Assembly: GCF_030463535.1 (NCBI RefSeq)
Contig: NC_132893.1
Location: forward strand, 28,894,782-28,958,781
Length of the DNA: 64,000 nucleotides
Reading direction: 5' to 3'
Origin: Salminus brasiliensis
Taxonomy: Eukaryota; Chordata; Actinopteri; Characiformes; Bryconidae
Positions 41,854 through 52,024 of this stretch are shown here, one piece after another. Numbering within the stretch: the stretch's first letter is position 1; every line of letters starts with the position of its first letter. Below the pieces are notes generated by a model. It saw nothing but the letters and a program-made list of their open reading frames with translations, did no database searches and was not told the origin of the DNA. A program made the translations under genes and the position numbers.

Positions 41854-44800
41854 GAACTAGGGGCAGTGAGCACACAAACACACCCAGAGCAGTGGGCAGC
41901 CAACTCCAGCGCACGGGGAGCAGAGAGAGTGATGGGCCTTGCTCAAGAGCCCAACAGTGGCAGCTTGCCGAGCCCGGGTATCGAACCCACAACCCTGTCA
42001 TCAAAGCCCAGAGCTCTAACCGCTACTCAGCGAAGCATAGAAATGTCTAAACCTTTAATGGAAGTCTATGGAAAAAGATTTTATTCCAAGTCATCTGGAA
42101 GTCATTTCTGGCCCAATCATCCATAAAGCTCAGGGCACAATCTAACAGTTTATTAACATATCAAATTTTAAAATTCAATTTCTTTATTACTGCAAAACTC
42201 TGAATGCTAAATAAATGAACAGCTAAATATTTTCAGCATGACCTCATTCAACACATCCTGCAGGGAAGATTAACGGTGAGATGATGAAACACAAAACAGC
42301 TTAACATTCATCGTACTGTGATACAAAACAAATGCAAAGCATAATACCTTAAGCTCCTACAAGCGTGAGACACACATAACTGAACTGAACACTCTTCACC
42401 TGTCAGATGTGTTAGACTAACGGACAAGTCTCTGCCCATCTTTCTTAAATAAACATTTAAAAAATAAACCTTAATGAGTCTTGGCTTTACTTGGAATTAT
42501 AAATTGGTGGAGAACCGTTACATTAGGCTACACTGACCTTATAACTCATTTGATTTTATTTAATAAGCAAAATTCACTCTTCTAACACTAAAAAAAAACA
42601 CTTTGTAGGCACCTTTATTTTAAGCATGTAGCCAAAGCAGTATTGGAAGCAGGTGCAACTGTATGTAAACAACGGCTACTGTATTGTTTGCCACACTGCA
42701 GTATTGAAAATGATTGGATTTCCCGTACATTGTGCAACACTACTGTACTCCATTAGATCAGTGGACTGCTTTTGCTGCTGCTGCAGGGCTTTCGGAGAAC
42801 TGAAGGTAATATTTTGGCGAAAGCGCTCCCTTCTGTGCCATTTGAAATGGCACTTTATTGCCCTAAATGAGCGAACCGAGTCTTGGATCCAATGGCAAGC
42901 CAAGGTCTGACTGTATGCTGGAGTAGAAGCAGATTGGGAGTGTTTATGTTCCTGTCCTTTACCACAGTATTTATATCAGGGGTGGAATAACAGCCATTTA
43001 CTGCCAAGAGCTGGACAAAGACAGGCAAATACACACAGGGCCTCACTCACAACCGAACACACACACTCGCGTATGCTCTCGGGAATGGCTGGCCTCCAGC
43101 ACCCAGGGTCTAACTGTACTGCAGACATGGTCGTGCTCAATGTCTGCTTTCAGGGAATATTGGCAGAAGCATATTATTTAAAAACCCACCACATTTCTCA
43201 CATTTCTCCAACTCCTGCCAGCACAATTACCGCCATTTACACATGCACACACACACACACACACACATAAACGTGCAGAGCCGTACGCACACAGCTTGAA
43301 TTAATTGTGCGAGCATACATACAACACATGGGGGGACTGCGCTCGGCTTGAGATTCACAATACAGGTGTTTATTGTTTCTACGAAATGAGAACACAATTG
43401 GATCCCTGGTTCTGGTTTCGGCAGACTTTTGAAGGCCGTAAATTTGCAGACTGCTTCTCTTGGCTTTTATCAGTTAGTTGACTGCGATAAAAAGCTGGAT
43501 GGAGAACTAATTCTGAGGAGTTCCAGGCGCTGGCTTGAGGCAAGCAAGGGCAAATAACCACAAACACCATTTCTCGATGATTTCAGTCACTGGGTCATTT
43601 CATGAGTAGGGGCACTGTTTCTACGGCTTTGCAAATGCATTGTTCGGTAATTACCATCGTGAAGCTTTTCTTCTGATGACTCTTCAATGACGGTCATATT
43701 TGTGAAAGTGTTGCTGCACAGTAGAATAGTGCACCACCACTCTAGCAATCCAAGGAGCATGTTGTTTTTTTGGAAGGCTTTGGTCTTCCAGACCTTAACT
43801 TGACCTCCACCATTCCTGTGAACTGTAAATGACGTTTGGTGCAACGTATTGTTTGATATTTGCTATCAAAATATTGGCTTTTACGGTAGTGATATTGCAG
43901 CAGGATCCAGAGTGCAAACAGCACAGTGTTTTACTGCACACTGTGAGCATCTCGACCAATCACAGTTCAGAATGCGTGTAGAAAGGAGTTGAATTCTGCT
44001 ACATTAGTGACTGACTTCTCCCACGATTTGATTGACACAGCACCAGTTTCACGATTCAACCTTCTCATGGCATTTTATTTAAGACAAATTTGGCATAATC
44101 TACTAAAAGGGATAGAGCTATTGGGGTGAGCAGTGGTAAGAGTGGCCTGTACACTGGTGCTGGCAGTAGGCCGGTCTCAACTTATTGTACAATATATGGA
44201 CATGGCTCGTTTTTGCTGACCTCGATATTGTCCATTGTGTTAAACTTGCGTGTATTTTAGCCAGTCACACTATTCTGTTCTCTCGTCTGCTCTCTGTCAG
44301 AGGCGAACTCGAGTCTGAGAGGAGACATCTATCAGGTAGGAAAATCAAAAGGCAATTAGTCTGTCTTTATATGACAACATCACTCTGGTGTCTCAGTGGA
44401 AAGCAAAGTTTGTCTCCCCGTTTTCTTTTTTTTGCTGATCTAGGATCAGCAGATCTACAATCTAAACTGTGAATTTTGTTAGACCCCTAGCGACAGGTGA
44501 AGACGTATTACTCGAAGCTAATTGCTTCCCCAAAGACTGCACAATTCCAGCCAGAAAGTTTGGAAGAGGGAGTTCAAATGGACTTGGTTTAAGAGCCTCA
44601 TTCCAGAGCTCCGGTGAGGAAATATTCTGGCTTTAAGTAGAACGAGCGAGGAGAGTCCAGTAACGTGAACGAGCCGGTGTGCAGACTTTGTTTAAGAACA
44701 GTGTTTTTATTTTATCCATGTTTTATTTATGTAGGACCTTTAAACATTATATTCAAACTCCAATGTCTGAATATTCCTAATTATCCAAAGTTCACTGCTT

Positions 44801-45397
44801 ATTAAAAGGGTGTAATTACATTATTATGATATATTATTGTTAAACAAGCATGGCATTCAATGGTTTATTGTTTATTACGTTGACAATTTATCATCCCAAA
44901 TTTAAAAAAGGAATTGTGACCAGCCTAGCTGGCAGATTACAAACTTTAGTGTTCAACTAACCAGATATGAGATTATTGAGCCGTTGTGCAAGCACTTACA
45001 TTATATCATAAACATTATGAAGGAAGCTTTGTAAAACACTTTGCTATCTTCCTATAGCCTTCTCCTGCTTTGTGGATATCAACGTTTTTACTTTTTAAAG
45101 TGTTAAAGCTCTTACACGCTGAACGCAGAATTATTTGCACATATTTAAAATGTGTGTATTCTTACGAAGCCTTTCACACCCAACGAGATTTTTTAGAAGA
45201 TGAATATCTGACTGATTTGTGAGCTTAGTACTTCTAGGTATTAGTAGGTCAGACCCATGCAGCACTTCCATTGTTAAGAAACCCACAGGTTGCAGCACAC
45301 ACAGCATCACAGCGTGCTAATATCACTGGTTATGAGCCATCATACCGTTAATCTAAACAAGCTAAATCCAGCTTAAACAAACAACAAAAACAACAAC

Positions 45398-45431
<34 letters not shown>

Positions 45432-46392
45432 TTGTTAATAAATAATAAAATGGTTTCAGGTTCTGAACATTTTGGCGAAACTCACTCATCCTGAATTCTG
45501 TGTACAGATTTTGTGGAGAAATCTCAATGTCGTGTATCTATGATGTCTATGGTTGTTTTGCTTCCTTTCCGTATCATAGAAAACCTCATGACATCCCTAC
45601 TAAAAAGCCTTTTAATTTGTGTAACCTGATCTTTCCTAACAATGAAATTCCTGAAAATCCCACAAACAACAAGCTTATAGAGATCTTTTGGGAAGCCTAA
45701 ACTTTTGAACAGTCCTTATTTACTTTTTTCACTCAAAAATAATAAAAAATGAATGCACTGACCTCATTTAAAATGCTAAAAATAATATGTCATATTATTC
45801 ACAACTCACAGTACCAGAACCAGAACCTGACCGGGGATTCCCAAACATTTGCATGGCACTGTGAGAGTAATGCTACAGGCAGCATTATCAATAGCGATGG
45901 TTACTGGTATGGAGCCAAAATTAGCAGAAAAAGCTATATCAGATCCTGGATGGAGAAACTAGAATGAATCCGACTGAAACCCATAACAGATCCAGCCTGA
46001 AATAGTGCACACTTCACACACACTGTGTGATGTCATGTTGTTCCTGTGTACTTCTTCCTGTGGGGTGGTAGAGTGTTTGTATAGTTTGAACAGAGCTGTT
46101 TCTAAACACTTAAAGGCTCTTACGTGACCACCCACCCCGGTCAAATTATAAATTTTGTTTGTTTTCGATCAGAAAAAGTGTCTTCCAATGTTCAACAGAA
46201 AACAAACACGTCAGAAAAATGAGAAGCTTTAAAAAAAGAAGCGCAGAAATCAATTAAAAAGGATATGCATGGATTACTGTGTTCACTGAGCTTACCTTCA
46301 TTGCTCCATATCTCTGAGCTGATGTGGACAAAAAACAGAGTGAGGATCCCAATGACTATTAGACCACCAGGGCATGACACTAAACCAGGCAT
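29802..46392 (-). CDS. il11ra: Interleukin-11 receptor subunit alpha, ten coding exons
   Basis: Coding exons (- strand) are 46392-46296, 40779-40713, 40264-40098, 39525-39411, 37895-37729, 37563-37400, 34371-34227, 32412-32317, 31400-31298 and 29880-29802. They join without a frame error into 399 residues (human 422). Residues 1-26 look like a signal peptide. The Ig domain has C49, W60 and C94. In the first cytokine-receptor domain C120 and C130-S-W132 are followed by C158 and C168. The second domain (about 206-306) contains the WSEWS box at 294-298. A stalk (308-348), membrane helix (349-374) and 25-residue tail follow. FW..YLVNITEVNPLG (175-191) and FPLKFELQYRP (241-251) match IL11RA better than its GPI-anchored paralogue CNTFR, and the membrane helix agrees. 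The family binds IL-11 and signals through gp130. Sequons include N76, N83, N91, N183, N193, N290 and N346. The exon-4 donor (GTTGGA) is weak. Confidence 0.92.
30690..30802. mobile_element. MITE 3' end fragment, same family, in il11ra intron 9
   Basis: Only the right end survives: CTACAGGGACTAAACAAGCT, then GGTGTCCACAAACATTTGGA and ATATAGTGTA. Confidence 0.65.
31298..31400 (-). CDS. il11ra: il11ra coding exon 9, transmembrane helix
   Basis: This 103-nt exon has acceptor GCTGTCCAG and donor GTGAGT. After a short DPSFNENG linker it encodes an uninterrupted hydrophobic helix of about 25 residues ending in LLW. A true membrane helix followed by a basic tail separates this protein from GPI-anchored CNTFR. 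Confidence 0.88.
32317..32412 (-). CDS. il11ra: il11ra coding exon 8, stalk
   Basis: This 96-nt symmetric exon (phase 1 to phase 1) encodes an acidic, proline- and threonine-containing stalk rich in EETTEEV and FPSTFP. Skipping it would keep the frame. Acceptor TATTACAG and donor GTAAGC are both good. Stalk sequence is poorly conserved between vertebrates, so assignment rests on phase, position and splice signals. Confidence 0.8.
32448..33205. mobile_element. Inverted-repeat element, TTTAAAGGTGCC family, in il11ra intron 7
   Basis: The left end CTCAAAGTGTCCTAGAATGG and the right end CATTCTATGGCACTTTCAAA are inverted copies. The interior shares AAAACCCCCAAACTGTTACA and nearby segments with 52025-52580. 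It begins only 36 bp from il11ra exon 8, on its 5' (acceptor) side. Confidence 0.6.
34227..34371 (-). CDS. il11ra: il11ra coding exon 7, WSXWS exon
   Basis: This 145-nt exon encodes the second half of the second fibronectin-III domain, including HHIRVRAQD and the WSEWS box (residues 294-298), the hallmark of class I cytokine receptors. The acceptor TTTTCATGTCCAG lies only 18 nt from a long TG repeat (on the transcribed strand). The donor is GTGAGC, phase 1. Confidence 0.94.
34389..34444 (-). repeat. (TG)n microsatellite upstream of il11ra exon 7 acceptor
   Basis: The run is (CA)n on the + strand, with 23 uninterrupted units at 34389-34434 and a broken extension to 34444. On the transcribed strand it is a TG run ending 16-18 nt before the exon 7 acceptor. 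Confidence 0.97.
35200..35500. mobile_element. MITE fragment, same family, in il11ra intron 6
   Basis: The segment from GAAACTGTCTCTAATGTCCA to GGTGCCAATAGGTTCATGTT matches the interior of the copies at 41170 and 47348. An inverted piece of a related element lies just before it (35087-35150). Confidence 0.65.
36328..36606. mobile_element. Related MITE in il11ra intron 6
   Basis: The ends GTGTGCAAAAGTATCCAGAC and GTGTCTACAAACATTTGGAC are imperfect inverted repeats 280 bp apart. The interior differs from the 440-bp family. It lies directly before the L1-like fragment. Confidence 0.6.
36640..37085 (+). mobile_element. Degraded L1-like LINE ORF2 C-terminal fragment
   Basis: The + strand encodes CPKCRLDLGSLLHMFWSCSY and FWRKLQRLTEIITG. 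This resembles the cysteine-containing C-terminal region of fish L1/Tx1 reverse transcriptases, in which HMFW.C is diagnostic. Frameshifts and stops follow from about 36890. It lies in il11ra intron 6, opposite to the gene. Confidence 0.75.
37400..37563 (-). CDS. il11ra: il11ra coding exon 6, second fibronectin-III domain, first half
   Basis: This 164-nt exon begins with LKPDSPEAV (mammals have LRPDPPQGL) after acceptor GTGTGTAG, and ends in phase 0 at WSK before donor GTCAGT. It includes LPKSWPTTAGFPLKFELQYR, characteristic of the IL11RA/CNTFR pair. Confidence 0.92.
37729..37895 (-). CDS. il11ra: il11ra coding exon 5, remainder of first cytokine-receptor domain
   Basis: This 167-nt exon has acceptor CACATACAG and donor GTAAGT. 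It contributes C158 and C168 and the segment PEFWKPKYLVNITEVNPLG, the most IL11RA-specific stretch of the protein. The variable loop before C158 is about 13 residues shorter than in human IL11RA. Confidence 0.92.
38080..38500. mobile_element. MITE with TTAA-flanked inverted repeats, in il11ra intron 4
   Basis: The left end TTAAAGCAACATTATGTAGC and the complement of the right end (TTAAAGCAGCATTATGCAAG) are inverted repeats, and TTAA is present at both borders. A TTAA target suggests a piggyBac-type origin. The interior of about 380 bp has no reading frame. Confidence 0.6.
39411..39525 (-). CDS. il11ra: il11ra coding exon 4, N-terminal cytokine-receptor domain
   Basis: This 115-nt exon encodes HPPSYLSVSC (mammals have YPPARPVVSC), the C-x9-C-x-W signature of class I cytokine receptors, and LPTKYITTY. 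The acceptor is CTCTCAG. The donor GTTGGA is weak but is the only AG/GT in the required phase 2. Reading through it gives 14 more residues and then a stop. Confidence 0.88.
40098..40264 (-). CDS. il11ra: il11ra coding exon 3, rest of Ig domain
   Basis: This 167-nt exon carries the Ig tryptophan (W60), the EGNYSC motif with the second cysteine (C94), and ends in RLG before the linker. The donor is GTAAGT in phase 1. Three N-glycosylation sequons lie in this exon (N76, N83, N91). Confidence 0.92.
40713..40779 (-). CDS. il11ra: il11ra coding exon 2, start of Ig domain
   Basis: This is a 67-nt exon with acceptor CTATCCAG and donor GTACGT, entering in phase 1 and leaving in phase 2. It encodes VSDVQFGSLGSSVTLTCGG and then AQR. 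This aligns with the VQYGQPGRSVKLCC segment of mammalian IL11RA and contributes the first Ig cysteine (C49). Confidence 0.85.
41170..41592. mobile_element. MITE, GACAAAAGTATTGGGACA family, in il11ra intron 1
   Basis: It is collinear with the copy at 47348: left end CACTATTAGGACAAAAGTAA, interior GAGCACCATCCATCATTCCA, and right end near GGGATGTCCACAAATATTGT. There are minor internal deletions. Confidence 0.7.
41745..42025 (-). mobile_element. tRNA-derived SINE, family A, in il11ra intron 1
   Basis: This is an inverted family A copy with a (CA)n tract at 41811-41848, the complement of the B box near 41975-41990, and a degraded A box near 42010-42020. It lies in intron 1 of il11ra in the same orientation as the gene. 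Confidence 0.88.
42130..46295. other. il11ra intron 1, no exon recognised
   Basis: Long first coding intron. It contains CA and AAT microsatellites and short frames without similarity. The segment 45990-46120 shares TTCCTGTGGGGTGGTAGAGT with 33618, marking a further low-copy repeat. Confidence 0.4.
43240..43267. repeat. (CA)n microsatellite in il11ra intron 1
   Basis: A short CA run of 11 to 13 units within intron 1. A further short CA run lies at 39775-39792 in intron 3. Confidence 0.9.
46296..46392 (-). CDS. il11ra: il11ra coding exon 1, signal peptide
   Basis: The ATG at 46392-46390 immediately follows a good acceptor (TTCTTCACAG), so any 5' UTR must lie in an upstream exon. The 97 nt encode 32 codons plus one base. 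A hydrophobic stretch at residues 10-24 is typical of a cleaved secretion signal. The donor is GTAAGC and the exon ends in phase 1. Confidence 0.85.
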
Positions 46393-46661
46393 CTGTGAAG
46401 AACAAACACACATGTGATGACAGGTTAGTTGAGGGACAAGCAATTTCAGGTAATGCAATTCCATGTTTGTGATACACCACCTAGGTTCCCGATTAGCACT
46501 GAGAGAGAGTGTACGGAGTCGCACTGAGTAAGGTAATGGAGTACAGCCCGCCCCAGGTCCTACCTGCCTGGCAGTCAGCGAGGCAACAGGCATGATAATT
46601 ACAGGCAGGAGGTCCCTGTGACAACGCAAACAAGACATCCGTACCAGATGTGTGTACTTAC

Positions 46662-46803
46662 GCTGTCCTTCCTCTATAAAAAACCAGCGTGGAGTATAAA
46701 CACCACTGCGTCGCGTATTTGACGAGGGAAGCGAAGCGTCCTGCAATTGCAGTGTCAACAGCACGGCCCCGCTAGCTCTGAAGCTTCCAAACACCGTCCC
46801 CAT
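46662..46803 (-). promoter_or_regulatory. il11ra: Putative il11ra 5' UTR exon and promoter
   Basis: On the - strand a consensus donor GTAAGT follows AAGGACAGC, with the last exon base at 46662. The preceding 130 bases are unusually CpG-rich for this region, with about ten CpGs near 46690-46775. Splicing to the acceptor directly before the ATG at 46392 would give a short intron. There is no canonical TATA box. Transcript data would be needed to confirm it. Confidence 0.45.
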
Positions 46804-47347
46804 GATCTATCCTAAGTGGAACCATATTTAATGTCTCTAGTTCTCAAAGTTTTCACAAAACGGTCTCAAGGTTCTTTGGAAAACCACATAGTTGAAAATC
46901 AAATCTGCTGCTTGTTCAGTTAAAAAAAGAAGGCGTGTGGATGTTTGACTCGACAGATTTAGGCTGTCTTTGCTGGATTTAGTTCTGGAGTTGTGTGTTT
47001 ATCAGCCCACTTCGAGCTCCACAGCTATATTAAGTGAAGACAACTAAAATAGACCCAAGGCAATGCCTCTCCTGTTGGTCGTGGGCGAACTGAAGAACTG
47101 AGGTAAGCTGGGTTTTACTTTGAGACTTTGGAGCAATGTCGCCTTAACTGCACGTCAGGCACGGTTATTCGCCTTCTCAGAATAAAACTCCGGCTCATTT
47201 TTAGCTACATGTTGCACATTAGAAGAGTATACTAATGGTTAAAACAGAAAGTCACATATTAAAGGAGCTGGGAGTGTGAGGAACCTTTAAATTGGTAAAG
47301 AATCTTAACATGAACTACTTTAAACCTTCAAAAAGTTCTTCACACAT

Positions 47348-47787
47348 ACACTATACAGACAAAAGTATTGGGACATTAAAGGGTACTAAGCTATTCTACT
47401 AGATTTTGGATTTTGTACTGCTGTGAGGATTTGATTGTGTGCAGCAACAAGAGCGTGTTGGATGCTGATCACCACACCCCACCCCACCTCATCCCCAACT
47501 CATCCCCAAAAGTATTGGATAGAGCACAATGCATCATTCCAGAGAACACAGTTCCACTGCTTCACAGCTCAATACTGGGGGGCTTAATACTCCTCTAGCC
47601 CACCCCTGGCATTAAGCAGCATGGTGCCAATAGGTTCATGTTTATCTGCTCCAGAGAGTCCTATTCTATTGGCAATACTTCTCTACAGGGACTAGACAAG
47701 CTGTCTGTGTGCATTTGCAACCTAAAGTAACTATATGCATTCATTAGTCACAAGTGGTGTCCGCAAACATTTGGACGTACAGTGTGC
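47348..47787. mobile_element. MITE, GACAAAAGTATTGGGACA family, near complete
   Basis: The ends ACACTATACAGACAAAAGTA and AACATTTGGACGTACAGTGT are imperfect inverted repeats about 440 bp apart. Internal landmarks are AGCACAATGCATCATTCCAG and GGTGCCAATAGGTTCATGTT. This is an abundant teleost non-autonomous element, probably Tc1-like; the superfamily is inferred. Confidence 0.75.
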
Positions 47788-49014
47788 CTTCACTGTCCCA
47801 CAGAAACCTCATCAAACATCGTTACAGGAGAAGGAAAAAACCTTTGTTACTTTTTGTTACTGGAGGTCAATGTAAAAATATGTTGTTGCATCCTGAAATT
47901 GACACAACGTAAACAACTATGATTTATATTTCACAAAAAAGTGGAATTTTTTTTTATATCACATTCATGACATTCATGATATAAAAACGCTATATGGAAA
48001 TGTTTGCGTGTCTCCACCCTGCTCTAATTACTTCTGCAGCGGAGATCCGATCATTTAAAATATGCACTATTATCATGGAAATGATCAACAACGTTTTTCG
48101 CAAATCCAGATAAATCAAATAATCAAGGCAACTTAATAATGACTAATTAAGGTGTGTAATCAAGGCTCCTCTAGCTTGAAGCATTCGAGTAAACACAGGA
48201 GCTTCTGACCAGCATTCCAACAAGGCCAACTCATTCCAATCAGCACAGAGGAGAGAGGCTAAACTGCTGCTGTGATCACGTAAATTCAGCAGGGAAGGCA
48301 GAGTCCCAGAGCAAGATTGGCGTTGAACAATGCCGGCCAAAAACCATTAGCTCCAAACAAACAGGCGGTGAGGTTCACAAGCGTTCTCACTGTAAACGCG
48401 CTGTCAGTGCTGCGAGCATTACATGGTGGATAGCTTTCCAAATCAATAAAAAGATGATTGTGCTATGGGTGACAGAACGCATCGTACATGGGTAAACACC
48501 ACTAAGGTAAACAGTGGAAACTATGACGTGCGTCCTTGTAATTTTGATAGTGCTGCAGCTGAGAGAGATCCACCCTCAGTACCGTAACCAGGACTCCGTG
48601 TTCCTGATTACAGGCATCTGAGGGGAGAGATGGAAACAGCATGCAAATGAGGTTACAGTAATGCAAAGAGTGTGTGTGTGTGTATGCGTTTTTTTTTCTT
48701 CCTCAGGGCATCACATCTGCGGGTGTTCACCTATTTACTAGTTTGTTTATCAAATAAACCACTCCTGCCTTATGCCTTACGGTGTTTCTCTGCACACAAC
48801 GTTGCTCTGCCAAAATGAGCCTACAACCTGTGTGTGGCATGTTTGCGTGGCGGTGCTGGGTACTGCATGGGAGCTGGAACGCCTTGGAACACCTCAACAA
48901 GTGAAGTGGGCAGCAGCTGATGATTCAGTGGACTGTGGTCTCGATTGTGACTCACAAAACACTGTAGAGTTGTACCAATGTGTATTATGTAATTATTCAT
49001 CTTGCCCATTCTCT

Positions 49015-49346
49015 TCCAGCCATAACATTACAACCACTGAGCGGAGAGGTGAAGAACATTGATTATAACATTGATTATCTGGTCATAAAGGTGATGTGTT
49101 GGAGGCAAAACAAAATGGCCAAGAGTAAGAATCTGAGGCACTCTGACAAGGGCCGAATTGTGATGGTTAAACGACTGGGTCAGAAAAAAAAAACATCTCC
49201 AAAACACCAGGAAGGTCATGGGAGCCCAAAGAGGTCCCACCTCACAACAAACAGGACTTCCTTGTGCCAGAGTCCATGCATCGACAGGTCAGAGCTGCTT
49301 TGGTGGCACACTAAATTAAGTAGGTGGTTTTAATGTTATGGCTGAT
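49015..49346 (+). mobile_element. Internally deleted Tc1-like transposon
   Basis: The ends are CAGCCATAACATTACAACCA and GGTTTTAATGTTATGGCTGA. Between them a short frame begins MAKSKNLRHSDKGRIVMVKR, resembling the N-terminus of fish Tc1-like transposases, and is then interrupted. Later sequence (GTCCATGCATCGACAGGTCA) recurs at 50275. It is non-functional. Confidence 0.8.
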
Positions 49347-49900
49347 CTCAGTCTACAAATACACAATTAGCTGGATTCATTAAATGTTTGTTTTTATATC
49401 AGAAGATTTTAATGAGTTTGAAGAAGATTTATCATATTAATATTTAACCCACAGAAGCTGCCTCCCTGTCCCGCCCTACCATTATTACACTTTAATTACA
49501 AAAGCTCCAAACGAGACGTTGCAAAATGCATGACAGCAAATCTAATTTCAAACTAACTTTCAAGCTAGGAAGCGTCTTAACTTCTAAACCGAGAGAGTGA
49601 ACGGCTAAGGCTTCCTTGTGCTTAATGCAACAGTGCCATTAGAAATCTGTGGCAAAGGAAAAGCGTTGCTTAGATCAGCGGAATAGGAGCTCTCCAAACC
49701 ACAGACTGAAGCTGTAATCCATCATTGATTTCAGCAGGAATACTCTGAAGCGCAGCTGAACCAGCATATGATCTCCTAGCTCCTGCTTTAAGGAAAACAT
49801 ACTTTATGCCTAGCAGTAACTCCAGAACCCAACCATCATGAAACCTGAATCAAAGCAACATCCAAACCTGATCCTGTAGTGCAGTATGCAATAACGAAGC

Positions 49901-50145
49901 GAGGGCGATATGGTAAAAATATTATCTCACGATATTTAAAGACAGTTTCAGGAATATTCTGACTGGCAGGACAAAAACATTCGCAGTGACAGATTCTTAA
50001 AATATTCTCCCATTCTGAGCACAGTGATTTCACAGTGATTTCTATTCCAATCTGCTGCACTTCACCTAATTCAACAGCACTAATAATATCATAATAACAA
50101 ATATTATCACCATTTCAATAAAATAGCATCATATTGCCCACCTCT
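49901..50145. repeat. Inverted-repeat element ending ATATTGCCCACC
   Basis: The left end GAGGGCGATATGGTAA and right end ATATTGCCCACCTC match the element in the tmem267 intron. A third partial end lies at about 50390-50455, beyond a Tc1-like fragment. Confidence 0.5.
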
Positions 50146-50335
50146 ACCTACCAAAAGTGTTCCAAAGAAGGTCATGAGAGCCCAAAGAGGTTCCACCTCG
50201 CACCTTACAGGACTTAAAGGATCTGCTGCTAATGTCTTGGTGCCAAATACCAAAGGACAGCTTTAGAGGTCTGGTGGAGTCCATGCATCGACGGGTCAGA
50301 GCTGCTTTGGTGGCACACGAAATGAAGCAGGCACT
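50145..50335 (+). mobile_element. Tc1-like transposon fragment
   Basis: This is an internal fragment of the family seen at 49015-49346, sharing AGGTCATGAGAGCCCAAAGA and GTCAGAGCTGCTTTGGTGGC. No terminal repeats are retained. It sits between two pieces of another repeat (49901-50145 and about 50390-50455), so it may have inserted into that element. Confidence 0.7.
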
Positions 50336-50999
50336 ATCTACACTCTCTTTAATGAAATATGCTGTTGTTTCGTGTCCTTTGATCACAGCCTTTAATCACA
50401 ATACAACAAACTCTATCATGATTACGATAAAATAGCCTCAAATTGACCATCCCTACAATAAGGCTGGGACAAAAGAATCTCATAAGCAGAAAGAGAGCAG
50501 AACAAACAGTCTGAATGTCCACATTACACTCTTCTGAGGTGTTCAGATGCAAGCCGAGATGCCCACGGTAGCACTTTGATCCACTCTGACACCTGGAACT
50601 CTTCCAGGTTCCTCATTCTCAAGAATCTGTCAAATTTAGCAGAAAGGTGTGTCCATCCTCAGAACCCACAAAACCAAACCTCCTACCCGCTATCAGACAG
50701 TATTCAAACCAGAAGTGACAGCAGAGCACCCTACCTTGCTGAACACCATGCACACCCCCAGCTGCTCTTTACATTATGTGAACATTAACGGAGAAAGTTA
50801 TAGTACGCTACTTATTATGATGCAGTTTATATTCACTGTTTGTTGGTGTTTATTAGCTATTTATAATAGACCGAATAGACTGAAATCTTTATGATTTATG
50901 CAGTTGCCTGCAGTCTAAAAGTGCTGAGGATACCACATATACTTAGAAAAGTATAAAAATATGATGTGAAAGGGACAATACCATGCCTGAGTATTGAGA

Positions 51000-51190
51000 A
51001 GAACCATTTTTGGTACCATAAAGAATAACAATATCTTCATAAATAATTTTTAGCTCCATTTCTTTAAACCTTTTTAAAAACGTATTCATTTTTTCACCTT
51101 AAAAAACATCTTTATGGAACCGAAACTGGTTCTTCTATAGCATCCATCAAACAACCATCCGTAGCACCTTTATATGTAAGAGTGTAAAGT
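51000..51190. repeat. AAGAACC/GGTTCTT palindromic repeat
   Basis: It contains GAACCATTTTTGGTACCATA near the start and ACTGGTTCTTCTATAGCATC near the end, ending with ATATGTAAGAGTGT. It is a diverged member of the family. Confidence 0.55.
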
Positions 51191-51704
51191 TAAGCAGTTG
51201 AGAATGAGACTTAAACAAATCCCACTACTGGAACTTCACATGTCCGGAGGTTCAATAGTCTTTGCTACTCTCACTTGTATGAATCACACCCTAAGAACCA
51301 GTTCCACAAAGGAAGTCTGCGATTCAAGTCCCGACATTCCACAGTGGACGCACCTGCAGCTCTGAGCGACTCCAGCTCAGTAGGGAGCAGCACTAGTGCC
51401 ACCCCCGCCAAATGGAACAGTCCTACTTTCCCTAAACCACAAAACTGAACCTCCACACCTAACTGTTCCACCTGGCATGGTATGTACCTGTTCCACAGCA
51501 CAGACAGTTCTAAACACTGATGAAAAGGCCATAATTCATTGAAATGTCAGGGACATTTCCCACCTGCTCTGTCTTCCAATAAGCATGAGAAACAGCTGGC
51601 GAAGGCAAACACGCTTCTGTTAATCCTTGGTAAAAACAAGCCAGGAACAGCTAACGCCCCCACATTCTTTTAACATTTAGCTCAGTGATAGCGAGCGAGA
51701 GCGC

Positions 51705-51707
<3 letters not shown>

Positions 51708-51747
<40 letters not shown>
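51708..51747. repeat. (GA)n microsatellite
   Basis: A GAGA tract of about 20 units preceded by GCGAGAGCGCGAG. A second GA tract of about 16 units lies at 54241-54272. Confidence 0.93.
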
Positions 51748-51748
<1 letters not shown>

Positions 51749-52024
51749 ACAACATTATGGGAGCACTATTTGTTTTAGGGGCTCCGGCATGGTTGCACAA
51801 ACACGTAAAGGTGTTGAAAAGCACTACTGGCACAGTGAGCGGGGGCTGACATAGATTACTGTTGGTCATCAGGCTAAGCGCTACTGAAGGACAAGGTCAC
51901 TCAAACCATAAATACTGGAGTTCAGTCTCAGTTGTACCAAGGGGAAAGTTCTTTAAAGTAATTTAAGTATCTATGAAGAATTCACTGACTTAGTGTTACG
52001 CCTGTGCTGTGATAATCCATGTTT

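Noticed and set aside
46192..46803. 203-codon - strand frame containing the il11ra signal peptide
   Set aside because: The first part is more likely 5' UTR exon and intron. A strong acceptor lies directly before the internal ATG at 46392, and the frame runs past the GTAAGC donor.
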